From contig SKHG01000001.1 in the NCBI GenBank assembly GCA_007117035.1, positions 1 to 57,481 of the forward strand: a stretch of 57,481 nucleotides of DNA. The letters run 5' to 3'. Numbering within the stretch: the first letter of the stretch is position 1; the number at the start of each line of letters is the position of its first letter. The notes beneath the pieces are model-generated. The model was not told the DNA's origin and did not search any database. It was given only the letters and a program-made list of their open reading frames with translations. Shown piece after piece: positions 16,336 to 25,008 of the stretch. The DNA is from Candidatus Campbelliibacteriota bacterium. Its GTDB lineage: Bacteria; Patescibacteriota; Minisyncoccia; Phycocordibacterales; CSBR16-193. Position numbers and translations under genes: made by a program.

Positions 16336-17055
16336 ATGCTTGAGTTTTTCAAAACAATAATCTATCAACCCTTATATAATCTTTTAATAACAATAATAGA
16401 CGTTATCCCAGGCGGAGATGTTGGTTTAGCAGTAATTACTATAACTCTTCTGGTTCGTTTTGTTCTTTTTCCTCTATCAAAAAAATCGATTGTTACTCAA
16501 CAAAAAATAAAAAAGTATCAAGAAGAGTTAAATAAAATAAAAGAAAAATACAAAAAAGATCGCCAAAAACAAGCAGAAATGATGTTAGCTTTCTATAAAG
16601 AAAAAGGCATAAATCCTTTTTCTAGTATTTTTTTAATGTTAATCCAGATACCGATTATTATTTCTCTATACTTAATATTTCTGCACACTGCATTGCCAGC
16701 AGTAGAAGTAGAACTTTTATATACATTTATTCCAGAACCTGATGTTTTGAGTATGAATTTTATGGGATTTATTGATATTTCAGGTCGAAGTTGGGGCCTA
16801 GCTCTTTTGGCTGGTTTTGTTAGTTTTTTCCAAATGCAATTATCCCTGCCTGAAATTAAAAAGGTTGATAAACCAAGTTTTAAAGACGATTTAGCGCGAA
16901 GTATGAATGTTCAGATGCGCTACATATTCCCTATCATAATATTCATTATAGCTTATATGTTCTCAGCGGTAGTTGCTCTGTACCTCTTTACCAGCAACCT
17001 TTTTGCAGTAGGTCAGGAGCTCTTAGTTAAGCGTCGTATTAAAATAGAAGATTAG
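16336..17055 (+). CDS. yidC: Membrane protein insertase YidC/Oxa1
   Basis: YidC inserts and folds membrane proteins. The 239-aa protein is the short form without the large periplasmic domain of the Gram-negative type. Segments seen are PGGDVGLAVITITLLVRFVLFPLSKKS (TM with the conserved Arg), the charged cytoplasmic hairpin QQKIKKYQEELNKIKEKYKKDRQKQ, INPFSSIFLMLIQIPIIISLYLIF, and two C-terminal TM segments. The gene follows rnpA by 4 bp and precedes the jag/khpB homologue, as is usual. Confidence 0.95.
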   Translation: MLEFFKTIIYQPLYNLLITIIDVIPGGDVGLAVITITLLVRFVLFPLSKKSIVTQQKIKKYQEELNKIKEKYKKDRQKQAEMMLAFYKEKGINPFSSIFLMLIQIPIIISLYLIFLHTALPAVEVELLYTFIPEPDVLSMNFMGFIDISGRSWGLALLAGFVSFFQMQLSLPEIKKVDKPSFKDDLARSMNVQMRYIFPIIIFIIAYMFSAVVALYLFTSNLFAVGQELLVKRRIKIED

Positions 17056-17094
17056 AGTTGTGCAAACTCGGTATAAAGTAGTATTATATTGAGT

Positions 17095-17589
17095 ATGGAA
17101 GAGAAATCTGACAGACTAGTTTCAGTAACTAAAGATTTGTTAAGTAATCTTGGCCTGGAAGCAGAAGATATAAGACTCGAAAAAAGACCTGAACTTGGTT
17201 TCGAAAGTTGGGTCTCAATAAAAAGTAGAGACTCTAAAACTCTTATTGGACAACGTGGTGAAACACTAAGAGCTCTAAACTACATTATTAGACAGATAGT
17301 AAACCAACCAGAGTTGTTTTTTGTTGTTGATGTAAATGGTTACCATAGAATTAACATAGAGAAACTAAAACAAAAATCAGAGATTATTGCCAACAGGGTT
17401 AAATCATTCCAAAGTAAAATGGAACTTGAACCGATGTCTTCTTTTGAAAGGCGTTGCGTGCACTCCTTTCTGTCTAATGATCCAGAGTTAGCAACAGAGT
17501 CAATAGGACGAGGTAGCCAAAGAAGAATTGTGGTTAGTTATAAAAACATTGATCATACAGATCAATCACAGGACGCTTTTGATATATAA
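17095..17589 (+). CDS. jag: Jag/KhpB RNA-binding protein (KH and R3H domains)
   Basis: This RNA-binding partner is encoded next to yidC in many bacteria. From the ATG at 17095 it has 164 aa; the ORF track's TTG adds two residues. The N-terminal KH domain carries TLIGQRGETLRALNYIIRQIVN, and the C-terminal R3H domain carries MSSFERRCVHSFLSNDPELATESIGRGSQRRIVVSYK. The Jag_N domain of larger homologues is missing. It is the last gene of the rpmH operon and is followed by a terminator. Confidence 0.93.
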   Translation: MEEKSDRLVSVTKDLLSNLGLEAEDIRLEKRPELGFESWVSIKSRDSKTLIGQRGETLRALNYIIRQIVNQPELFFVVDVNGYHRINIEKLKQKSEIIANRVKSFQSKMELEPMSSFERRCVHSFLSNDPELATESIGRGSQRRIVVSYKNIDHTDQSQDAFDI

Positions 17590-17614
17590 AAAACCTGAAA
17601 TATCTCAGGTTTTT
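17589..17614 (+). terminator. Bidirectional terminator between jag and the secretion operon
   Basis: AAAAACCTGA / TCAGGTTTTT is a 10-bp stem with a 6-base loop. It has T-rich tails on both strands and lies between the convergent ends of jag and the minus-strand gene at 17648. Confidence 0.82.
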
Positions 17615-17647
17615 ATATACTCTAAACTCTTGATTATTTAATACAAT

Positions 17648-18904
17648 TTAAAGTTCTCTTACCCAAAGCATTGAGTCTCTTTTGTTTATAAAGAATAGAT
17701 TATCATCCTCTTCGTCTAGAAATAGATTAATGGCATCTATTCCCTGTAGCTCATTCTCAACTAGTGTTGCTCGGCCTGTTTCGGCATTTATACGCCATAT
17801 CTCATCTGAGAAAAACAACTGACCTTGATACCAATAATCAGGATAGCGTGCAGTCAGCGATATTTCCTTTGGAACCGCACAGTATATAATAGTGTTTTGA
17901 GTGCTACTCCAGACACATTTTTCTGGTAAGGTATTTTTATCAGAAGGTCTAATTTGACCAGTTGTGTGGTTATAAAAATAACTTTCTATTCGACCAGATC
18001 CAGATTCTGCATAAAAGATAAATTGACTGTCTGGAGAAGTTTTGGTTGTTAAACCAGGAATATTTCTTAGGTTTGGCTCCATTACCCTACTTGTTTGATT
18101 AAAGAAGAAGTTGTGACCACCCACTTCCCCTGCTGGTGCAGTAGTGATTGATAAAATGTTTTCTGTTGCCCACTCTAGATTCCATTCCTTAATCGGAGAA
18201 GACAGAACGTTTGCTTGGTTCCGACCATCAGGGTTAGATGTGAAGAACCTTCCTTCATCATGAATTAGAGAAGCAATTTTTGATTTGTTGGGTGAGACTG
18301 CAAGACGACTAATGTTCTTTGGTAGGAAAATTGATTCTGATGGTATTGTTTCTAAACCAGATCTTATGTCGTCTATGCTTATAGTTCTCATATACAGACT
18401 TTCAATATTTTCGTCATCTTCTTCGTACTGAACAATTACACCTTGATTTGTCCAGTACCCTCTAAAAACATTACTAGAGATGAATGAATCAGAAAGTTGA
18501 TCAACAGTGTCTAAACCTAGCTCAACCTCGAACAGATAACCAGTTTCTTTTTCAACATACCTTACATACCAAAACTTATCTACATTCTCAACCTCTTCTT
18601 TTTCCAAGTCCTCTAATCTTGGAGATTTAAAAGCAGATACACCTAACGCTATTGGTGTATGAGAGATAATCCTTAAAATCTCAGGTTTTTCGTATGGAGC
18701 AACAAAGTCATCATCAATAATTAACTCATCAAGGTCTGGATCATCTTTATCAGTAACCTGGTCACCTCGGTCACCGAATGGAATAAATCTAGAAATTCCT
18801 TCCCTTTTCTCCGGGGAGTCTTCAAAGAAGAACACTAGGTAAAGCAAAAAAACTAGACCTAAGAGAAGTAATGTGGTTGTTAAAATAATAAGTGTTTTTT
18901 TCAT
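17648..18904 (-). CDS. Membrane-anchored beta-propeller-like protein, last gene of the T4SS-like operon
   Basis: The family is not named. The 418-aa protein has one N-terminal membrane anchor (MKKTLIILTTTLLLLGLVFLLYLVFFF), an acidic linker (TDKDDPDLDELIIDDDF), and then repeated strands of TolB/WD40-like character: ISRLAVSPNKSKIASLIH, TKTSPDSQFIFYAES, EIWRINAETGRATL, INLFLDEEDDNLFFIN. This suggests an extracytoplasmic propeller. It follows the pilin-like gene by 11 bp and closes the operon before the shared terminator. A structural or scaffold role in the secretion apparatus is an inference from position. Confidence 0.75.
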   Translation of the reverse strand: MKKTLIILTTTLLLLGLVFLLYLVFFFEDSPEKREGISRFIPFGDRGDQVTDKDDPDLDELIIDDDFVAPYEKPEILRIISHTPIALGVSAFKSPRLEDLEKEEVENVDKFWYVRYVEKETGYLFEVELGLDTVDQLSDSFISSNVFRGYWTNQGVIVQYEEDDENIESLYMRTISIDDIRSGLETIPSESIFLPKNISRLAVSPNKSKIASLIHDEGRFFTSNPDGRNQANVLSSPIKEWNLEWATENILSITTAPAGEVGGHNFFFNQTSRVMEPNLRNIPGLTTKTSPDSQFIFYAESGSGRIESYFYNHTTGQIRPSDKNTLPEKCVWSSTQNTIIYCAVPKEISLTARYPDYWYQGQLFFSDEIWRINAETGRATLVENELQGIDAINLFLDEEDDNLFFINKRDSMLWVREL

Positions 18905-18915
18905 TTTTTTACAAA

Positions 18916-19752
18916 TTATTCATCGGTTCCATAAAACGAGCGACAGCCGTGTATAATCCTTAAAATTCTTTCTGTGGGGTTATTAGCTACAGCGTCTAAT
19001 TTATCCCTGTATTCAATTGCACAAGAAGTTCTCGCCTCTCGAGGATTATCGTAATTTCCGACCTGAAATTCCCTACGATGTGTATTAACTGTAACCTTAT
19101 AAAAACTATAATTTCCTCCAGAGACCTCAGCGCACCCAGTGACTGGATAGTATGTAGAATCACGGTCTGTCATAAGTTCTAGTCTTTTTTCTTCACAAGC
19201 CCTTGAAGAAGAATGTGTTTCTAGTGTCCACTCACTTGGAATATCAGAACCTACATTGAACCATCTATTCATAAGACTAGTGTTTCCAATATCTATAGAT
19301 TGAATATGTAATAAATATGACAAAACACTCCTGTCTTCAAAACTATCAACGGATCCAGGTGAATCTAAATTTAGGTCGAATTTTAATAAATCTGGATTTA
19401 TAGTACTTAAAAGAAGCCATGCACCCAACGCTATTGCAAGTCCTAAAAGAGCTGCTCTTATTTTCTCTTTTCCAGCTTCAACACCGCTTTGAGATCCTCC
19501 TGAAGTTATGTATCTAATTCCACCCCAAGTTATTATAATAACCGCTAAAACTGCTGTAACATAAATTAAAAATGTTACCATCCCACTTGCGTATCCAGTA
19601 AAATCCGAAGGGTCCCCGTAAAGCCCTAGATCTGCTAAAGGTACAAAACCCTCAGCATAAGACACTACAGGAAAAAACAGGAAAAGAAAAAAAGCAAAAG
19701 GTATTCCAGGTGCTAATTTAATAAGGTTTTTGTTTTTTATAAAATTAAACAT
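18916..19752 (-). CDS. VirB2/TrbC-type pilin-like protein with C-terminal extension
   Basis: The first ~135 residues look like a VirB2-type pilin precursor. There is a long signal (PGIPFAFFLFLFFPVVSYAEG), then two hydrophobic segments, GMVTFLIYVTAVLAVIIITWGGIRYITSGG and IRAALLGLAIALGAWLLLSTINP, joined by a charged loop (QSGVEAGKEK). The IRYITSGG and G...K..I..AL.GL patterns are typical of the pilin proteins in CPR secretion loci. The remaining ~140 residues form an unusual soluble domain with four or more Cys (for example SSRACEEKRLELM, VTGCAEV, RTSCAIEY). It is downstream of the PKD-like gene and probably exposed on the surface. Confidence 0.75.
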   Translation of the reverse strand: MFNFIKNKNLIKLAPGIPFAFFLFLFFPVVSYAEGFVPLADLGLYGDPSDFTGYASGMVTFLIYVTAVLAVIIITWGGIRYITSGGSQSGVEAGKEKIRAALLGLAIALGAWLLLSTINPDLLKFDLNLDSPGSVDSFEDRSVLSYLLHIQSIDIGNTSLMNRWFNVGSDIPSEWTLETHSSSRACEEKRLELMTDRDSTYYPVTGCAEVSGGNYSFYKVTVNTHRREFQVGNYDNPREARTSCAIEYRDKLDAVANNPTERILRIIHGCRSFYGTDE

Positions 19753-19753
19753 T

Positions 19754-20833
19754 TTATCTATTGAACTCTAAACGAAAACTACTTTCACCTGCTTGAGTTG
19801 ATTTACTGTCGTGCTGTCCTCTAACAGATATTGTGGCTCGCCCACTCAATATGTCCCCATTTTCATCAATCGGTAAACCCAAAGATGAAATGTATGAATT
19901 GTTAAAATCATTCATTCTATTCCCGTTAACTCTCCAAGTAATATGAAGATTAGGATCTTTTTTAGATTCTACTGAGAAAAAATATGGAACTACCGAAAAT
20001 GAGATTGATGGTTCACCTACTATAGAGTAAGAACTTCTTAGCGTTTGGTTGTAGTCAATTCCTTTTAGATCGTCGTGTTGGTAAATCAACATAGATGGGA
20101 CGAACAACTCAACAGTCCTAGTAGATCTAGCTGAAACTCCTGTTCGAGGATCAAAAACCTCCACCATCACCTCTGGTGGGCGAATCTGGCTTGAACCGTT
20201 TAGAGTTATCGAACTTTTACCCCTCCTTTCTCTCTCTACAATATTTCCGTTGACTCGCCATGTGTATATTAAGGAACTAGGGTCTGTAACTTGATTTAAC
20301 CTCGACATATAAGGGATAGCAGAGACTGTTAAATCACTCCTTCGAGTGTTTAATGATTTGCCTTGATAAAAAGCAGGTGTGTAGGTTTGAGCTTCCCAAA
20401 TTAAATCAACCTCTCCACTCGATATAACAACCTCTTGATGTATTGGTTGTGGTTCATCTGATGTATGAATCACTGCTTTAATCCTAGTTTCTGTTGCTCT
20501 ACTTGAGTTTGTAAAGCTAAACTTAGTCTGCCCAAAACCAGAGGAGATTAGAACACCATTTTGGTACCATTCAATTTTACTACTGTTTAAAAAAGCTGAA
20601 CCTTCTGCTGTAACAGTAACTTCTTTGTCGGGTTCAGGAAAAACAGGATCTGTGACCAAGCTGAATCTTTGGTTAGCCATCTCTCCGAACCCCATAAATT
20701 CCATCATATTTTGAGTCTCTAACTGTATCATTTCATTAAGAGCATCTTGGTTCTGAGAACTTACAACCAAAGGTGTTATTAAAAAAACTAAAAAAAACAA
20801 AAGGAAACTTTTTTTATTTTTTATAAATTTCAT
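19754..20833 (-). CDS. Secreted protein with Ig/PKD-like repeats in the T4SS-like operon
   Basis: The protein has 359 aa with a signal peptide (KSFLLFFLVFLITPLVVSSQ). It then contains at least three copies of a beta domain pattern in which a tryptophan strand recurs: KIEWYQNGVLISSG, IYTWRVNGNIVER and HITWRVNGNRMND. Each is preceded by proline-rich strand segments such as PVFPEPDKEVTVTAEG. This is PKD or Ig-like in type. It lies 1 bp upstream of the pilin-like gene and is probably an extracellular structural or adhesive component. No specific family is recognised. Confidence 0.7.
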   Translation of the reverse strand: MKFIKNKKSFLLFFLVFLITPLVVSSQNQDALNEMIQLETQNMMEFMGFGEMANQRFSLVTDPVFPEPDKEVTVTAEGSAFLNSSKIEWYQNGVLISSGFGQTKFSFTNSSRATETRIKAVIHTSDEPQPIHQEVVISSGEVDLIWEAQTYTPAFYQGKSLNTRRSDLTVSAIPYMSRLNQVTDPSSLIYTWRVNGNIVERERRGKSSITLNGSSQIRPPEVMVEVFDPRTGVSARSTRTVELFVPSMLIYQHDDLKGIDYNQTLRSSYSIVGEPSISFSVVPYFFSVESKKDPNLHITWRVNGNRMNDFNNSYISSLGLPIDENGDILSGRATISVRGQHDSKSTQAGESSFRLEFNR

Positions 20834-20896
20834 ACTTGTTTATGTTTATCAATATTATATCATCTTTTCTTTAATGTGTTTTGTTGAAAACTATCA

Positions 20897-21265
20897 CTAA
20901 ACCCGACTTGAAGCAATGGTGGCTGTTATTGCAATAGTCCATCCTGGCAATGTATTTAAAACTGGAATAATTGCTATCAACCATCCACTACCCATAGAAA
21001 GAATTCTTTTTGGTGTCATTAATTTAACTCCTTTTAAGAAAAACCAAAAAGTAAAGATCATACCAGCAGTTAATCCAATTAGGTAACCAAACATAGATGC
21101 AAAAAAATTACCAACAACTGGTATAAAATGCAGAAGGTTTATAAAAAGAACTAGCAGATCGATTATTAAAGCAACTCCAATCATTAAAACAGCTGTGAGG
21201 CCCGTTATCTTCATCTTTTTACCCGATTTTGGTATTACGGGCATTGTTGTGGCTTGAGCTGACAT
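20897..21265 (-). CDS. Small integral membrane protein of the T4SS-like operon
   Basis: The 122-aa protein has about three hydrophobic segments: GLTAVLMIGVALIIDLLVLFINLLHFIPVV, FFASMFGYLIGLTAGMIFTFWFFL, and WLIAIIPVLNTLPGWTIAITATI. The N-terminus is short and basic (PKSGKKMK). The family is not recognised. It follows the VirB4-like ATPase gene by 9 bp and precedes the PKD-like gene. A role in the membrane channel is inferred only from position. Confidence 0.7.
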   Translation of the reverse strand: MSAQATTMPVIPKSGKKMKITGLTAVLMIGVALIIDLLVLFINLLHFIPVVGNFFASMFGYLIGLTAGMIFTFWFFLKGVKLMTPKRILSMGSGWLIAIIPVLNTLPGWTIAITATIASSRV

Positions 21266-21274
21266 TTAATTTAA

Positions 21275-23071
21275 TTAAAAATCTTTTTTAGTTTCCTGCC
21301 TTTCTTTTTTTATGGCTAATATTTGGGATGGATCTGAAGTAATAATCTGATCTTCTGTATAAGAAGGTATTATTTTAATAGCAACATGCTTCATTCCTGC
21401 AAAGAACATCCCTTCTCCAACATTGGATTCAAGAAGTAGAAATTTCTCTTCTTCAGTTAGGTTGAAGGTTTTTTGAAGTTTGTCTATCGTTGTAGGTGAT
21501 TGCTTCAAAAGAATTTGAATAGATGAGTTTGTAATGATTGGTATACCATAAGGAGAGTTTAAGAAATCTCCAACATCTTGAGTGATAGTAGCTAGGCCCA
21601 AGTAATACTTTCTTCCTCTTTTAGCTAAACTCAAAAGAAAAGAAGCAGTGTCTTCAGATTTCATCATCCACCAAGCCTCATCTATAACCAGTAGTCTTTT
21701 TTGTAATCTTTTTCTAACAGCGTTCCAGATATGGTTTGTAATAATATACATCGCAATTGGTTTTAACTCATCTTCCATATCCCGAAGAGAAAAAACCACA
21801 AGTTTTTGATTGATATCTACATTACTAGGTTTGTTGATGAAACCCGACCAAGTACCTTTGGTGTATTTGCTTATCCTTTGGGTCAAAGATTCACCACCCT
21901 CCATACCTTTAAGAACCATCTCAAAATCAGACAGCAAAGGAGGTTCAATCTCTTGAGTTTTTGGATCACTTTCCTCGGTAATATCTTTTAGTGCATAAGT
22001 TTCGGTAAGCGCTCTATCAACAATCGCGTCTTCTTCTGGAGTAAGACCTCCCATCATAATTCGGATCATTCCAACCAAATGAATTATATGAGAACGTAAA
22101 GCAGATGAAAACGGTTCATCGTCTGATGAAGCCATAATATCAAAAGGATTTATGTTGTGTTCCGAGCTCAAAGAAATGTTAAAATATCTTCCACCAACTG
22201 CGTTGGCTAGATGTTCGTATTCTTTTTCTGGATCTAGAATAATAACTTCAGTATCAAACATTAAACTTCTTAAAACCTCTAATTTAACAGCATATGATTT
22301 ACCAGCGCCTGAGATAGCAAAAGTAACAGAGTTGTAGTTTGGTAAGGAAAAACGGTCAAACAAAACCAAACTAGAGTTGTGTCGATTGATTCCATAAAGA
22401 ATACCTTTGTCCGAAGTTAAATCGAATGAAATAAAAGGGAAAAAACTTGATAACGGAGATGAATTAAGTTTAGTGTGAACTTGTAAAAGATCATTCCCGG
22501 TTGGTATAACACTTTTAAACCCTTCTTCTTGTTGAAAAAGTGCTGGCCGAACATACACTAAACGAGATTCCAGCATTGATTTCATCTCTGACTCAACCCT
22601 GTCTAAATCTTTTTCATCTTTTCCATAAAGAGTAATATATAATCCAACACTGAATAACTTTTCTTGCGCTTGTTGCAAATCATCTCTGAGGGACTCTAAA
22701 TCCTGAAAGGCTGTTTCTAGTTGAGGATCTCTGACCATCCCCTTCTCTTCTCTGTCGCTAATCTGGCTTTGGATCTCAGCAACCTTTTTTTGAAACTGTT
22801 TTAGAACACGCGCGGTTTCGATTGGGTGAACAAAAATTGAAACATCATACATTTTGTCGAGGTTAATAATTGGTGAGATCCAACCTTCGTTTAAATATCT
22901 AGGATAAGAAATAACAAAATAACTTCTGGCAATCCGATCACCGATCTCTAAATTTTTAGAACTTATTCTCATTGCACTAGAAGACACAGTATTTTTGAAA
23001 GATTGGTCGACCTTCTCGTCCTTTTTTACTTCAGTTTTTTTACCAAATAAGTTTTTAAAAAATTCAGCCAT
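21275..23071 (-). CDS. virB4: VirB4/TraC-family secretion ATPase (C-terminal catalytic part)
   Basis: This cytoplasmic motor ATPase belongs to type IV secretion systems. It has 598 aa. After an N-terminal region (SYFVISYPRYLNEGWISPIINLDKMYDVSIFVHP) comes the FtsK/HerA-type core. Its P-loop is FAISGAGKSYAVKLE, where the usual first Gly is replaced by Ala. Then come VIILDPEKEYEHLANAVGG, INPFDIM, Walker B LLVIDEAWWMM, and the C-terminal Gln-containing motif ATITQDVGDFL. It is preceded 1 bp upstream by a 213-aa gene that looks like more N-terminal VirB4/TraC sequence. PrgI and VirB6-like genes are in the same operon. Confidence 0.9.
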   Translation of the reverse strand: MAEFFKNLFGKKTEVKKDEKVDQSFKNTVSSSAMRISSKNLEIGDRIARSYFVISYPRYLNEGWISPIINLDKMYDVSIFVHPIETARVLKQFQKKVAEIQSQISDREEKGMVRDPQLETAFQDLESLRDDLQQAQEKLFSVGLYITLYGKDEKDLDRVESEMKSMLESRLVYVRPALFQQEEGFKSVIPTGNDLLQVHTKLNSSPLSSFFPFISFDLTSDKGILYGINRHNSSLVLFDRFSLPNYNSVTFAISGAGKSYAVKLEVLRSLMFDTEVIILDPEKEYEHLANAVGGRYFNISLSSEHNINPFDIMASSDDEPFSSALRSHIIHLVGMIRIMMGGLTPEEDAIVDRALTETYALKDITEESDPKTQEIEPPLLSDFEMVLKGMEGGESLTQRISKYTKGTWSGFINKPSNVDINQKLVVFSLRDMEDELKPIAMYIITNHIWNAVRKRLQKRLLVIDEAWWMMKSEDTASFLLSLAKRGRKYYLGLATITQDVGDFLNSPYGIPIITNSSIQILLKQSPTTIDKLQKTFNLTEEEKFLLLESNVGEGMFFAGMKHVAIKIIPSYTEDQIITSDPSQILAIKKERQETKKDF

Positions 23072-23072
23072 A

Positions 23073-23714
23073 TTATTTTATTTTATTCTTTTTAAAAGCT
23101 GATCTTTCTTCTCCTGGATTGAAAAGAGAAAAGAATAGTTCTATTAGTTCATCGTTTTTTAACCTAACAGTTCTGAGTCCTGTTCTAGAAAGACCTTGTT
23201 CAACAACCGAAACCCTGTGACTCAGTTGAATTTTTTGTTCTTCAAGTGATGCAGCTTCATCTTCTGTGCTTTCTTTCTTACCTAGAAAAGAAAGAAATCC
23301 ACCAGACTTACCTTTAAAGAAGGAGTTGTAAGGTACTACAACAAAAAATGTTTTTGTCATAATATTAACGTTTTGTGTAAAGTTTTTGATAAACTCCATA
23401 TATTCTAGAGTTTGAATTTTCAGAAGCTCGTTTTCTTGGTGCTCGTACTGTTCTCTTAAAAGTTCTAGGTACGGGTTAATATCCATCTCTCTGGATCTAA
23501 TAAATATCTGCATAGAAAAGTCTAGTGTGTTCAAAAAGTTTTGGAACTGCATCAAGACTGCGTTTCTCTCTCCTTCAGACTTTAGAGCAAAGTTTATAGA
23601 TGAAACCATTATAATCGATCGTAGAGATCCATCATCTAAGATTAGAGCTTCACCGCTAACCTCTTTAATAGGAACAAATTTTTGTGCCGATTCTGTTTTT
23701 TTAGTCTGAGCCAT
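23073..23714 (-). CDS. N-terminal VirB4/TraC-like domain protein (separate gene)
   Basis: The 213-aa protein contains a TraC/VirB4 N-terminal pattern: FVPIKEVSGEALILDDGSLRSIIMVSSINFALKSEGERNAVLMQFQNFLNTLDFSMQIF, followed by a helical segment with a conserved-looking FFVVVPYN. It has no P-loop. It ends 1 bp before the 598-aa ATPase gene on the same strand, so either an ancestral VirB4 was split or a free N-terminal paralogue is kept beside the motor. The stop between the two is clear (TAA). The intact reading frames argue against recent decay. Confidence 0.72.
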   Translation of the reverse strand: MAQTKKTESAQKFVPIKEVSGEALILDDGSLRSIIMVSSINFALKSEGERNAVLMQFQNFLNTLDFSMQIFIRSREMDINPYLELLREQYEHQENELLKIQTLEYMEFIKNFTQNVNIMTKTFFVVVPYNSFFKGKSGGFLSFLGKKESTEDEAASLEEQKIQLSHRVSVVEQGLSRTGLRTVRLKNDELIELFFSLFNPGEERSAFKKNKIK

Positions 23715-23778
23715 TTTTTAATTCTAACTTACTTAAGCTTTATTGCGAAATATCGTTTAGTTTTCAACCTTTGGGGAA

Positions 23779-24180
23779 CTAAATATTTTTATTAATTTTG
23801 TCATTCTGTTCCATTAACTCATCTTTAACTTCCAACTCAAAACTCATGTCTTCTAATCTGTTTTCTCCGGGTGTTTTAATTTCTAGGTCGTGTGTACCCA
23901 ATTCTTCTCTCTGCCAGACATATAGTTTACTGCTTGTAAAATATTTAAAAGCTGATTCCATAATGTTAATAAATGGACGGTTGTTTATTTTGTAGAAAGC
24001 TAACGCAACAGCCAAAAAACCAATCGGGATTGAGACTAAGATTGCTAAATATGTTGGCAAAAGAATTAAACAAGCAACCACACCTCCACCCCCTCCAGCA
24101 ACATATATAAATTGCTTAAAGGTTAATGGGCCGAATATTTTATCTTCAATCTCAATAAACTGTGGTACTTGGAATCGCAT
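23779..24180 (-). CDS. prgI: PrgI family protein (VirB3-like)
   Basis: The 133-aa protein starts MRFQVPQFIEIEDKIFGPLTFKQFIYVAGGGG, which is the PrgI signature. Two transmembrane segments follow (GGVVACLILLPTYLAILVSIPIGFLAVALAFY), then the family motif NNRPFINIMESAFKYF. PrgI/TcpE/VirB3-type proteins are small inner-membrane partners of the VirB4 ATPase in Gram-positive conjugation and in CPR secretion loci. The C-terminal ~35 residues are charged and variable. It lies 64 bp upstream of the split VirB4 pair. Confidence 0.9.
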   Translation of the reverse strand: MRFQVPQFIEIEDKIFGPLTFKQFIYVAGGGGGVVACLILLPTYLAILVSIPIGFLAVALAFYKINNRPFINIMESAFKYFTSSKLYVWQREELGTHDLEIKTPGENRLEDMSFELEVKDELMEQNDKINKNI

Positions 24181-24269
24181 AATATGTTTAATTTAAAATT
24201 AGTCTAGAGCATCTGTATTTTAGCACACTAAGTTTTTAGGTCTAAACCATATGTGACTTACATCTGGTT

Positions 24270-25007
24270 TTATTCAGCTGGTACGCGATAAGGGTCACCA
24301 TCTGGATAACTATCTCCATGCTTACTGTGGCTACTGTTTTTTAGTGTTTCGGTGTCGTTGTTTTGGAACCTAGAATCTTCAATCTCTCTCAAGATACTTT
24401 CTCGGTCCATAGAGTTTTTTGAACTTTCTTCTGAGTTAATTTTCTCTCTAAGTGTTTGTGGGTTTGAATTTTGAACAGGTGTTTCTTCAGATTTTTCTAT
24501 GTTTACTGAGGAATTTTCTGTATGTGTAGATTTAACTTTTTCTTCCAGACTAGTCGGTGTGCTTTGTTCAGGCCGTGGCGGTTTTGGCGGTTCTCTGTGT
24601 TCTACAGGTGTTTCTTCTTTGGAATATGACACTGAGTCCCAAAATTCTTTTTCTTCGGGTGGTGGAACCTCTCCTTCTGCGATTAACATTCTGCTGTACA
24701 TCTCTCCAATTAGATCTATAGCAGGTTGAAATATTTCCTGATTAACTTCATAGAATATTGACTCAGATTTTTCTGAATCAATCAGAAGACCTTCCTCGAT
24801 ACTGTCTATAAAATCAGCAATATGGCTGATGCCGTGAAGCACCATCGCCACTTCTAGAATTAGTCTCTGTTCTTGTTTATTATTCAGTTCCACAGCCCTA
24901 GATATTTCTAAAATCTTTTTATCCCAACCAGATTCCTTAATGTAGATTTTAAGGTTCTTTGGTATAGAATCCTGTTTTTCTTTAAATGTTTTGATTATTT
25001 CCTCCAT
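24270..25007 (-). CDS. Hypothetical cytoplasmic protein with disordered acidic/proline tail
   Basis: The first ~125 residues of the 245-aa protein form a helical region (IIKTFKEKQDSIPKNLKIYIKESGWDKKILEISRAVELNNKQEQRLILEVAMVLHGISHIADFID) that could be a small globular domain. From about residue 130 the sequence is low-complexity Pro/Glu/Ser (REPPKPPRPEQSTPTSLEEK) and likely disordered. It lies 1 bp after the VirB6-like gene. The family is unknown; helical proteins with this kind of tail are frequent in CPR secretion loci, but no function can be given. Confidence 0.7.
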   Translation of the reverse strand: MEEIIKTFKEKQDSIPKNLKIYIKESGWDKKILEISRAVELNNKQEQRLILEVAMVLHGISHIADFIDSIEEGLLIDSEKSESIFYEVNQEIFQPAIDLIGEMYSRMLIAEGEVPPPEEKEFWDSVSYSKEETPVEHREPPKPPRPEQSTPTSLEEKVKSTHTENSSVNIEKSEETPVQNSNPQTLREKINSEESSKNSMDRESILREIEDSRFQNNDTETLKNSSHSKHGDSYPDGDPYRVPAE

Positions 25008-25008
25008 G

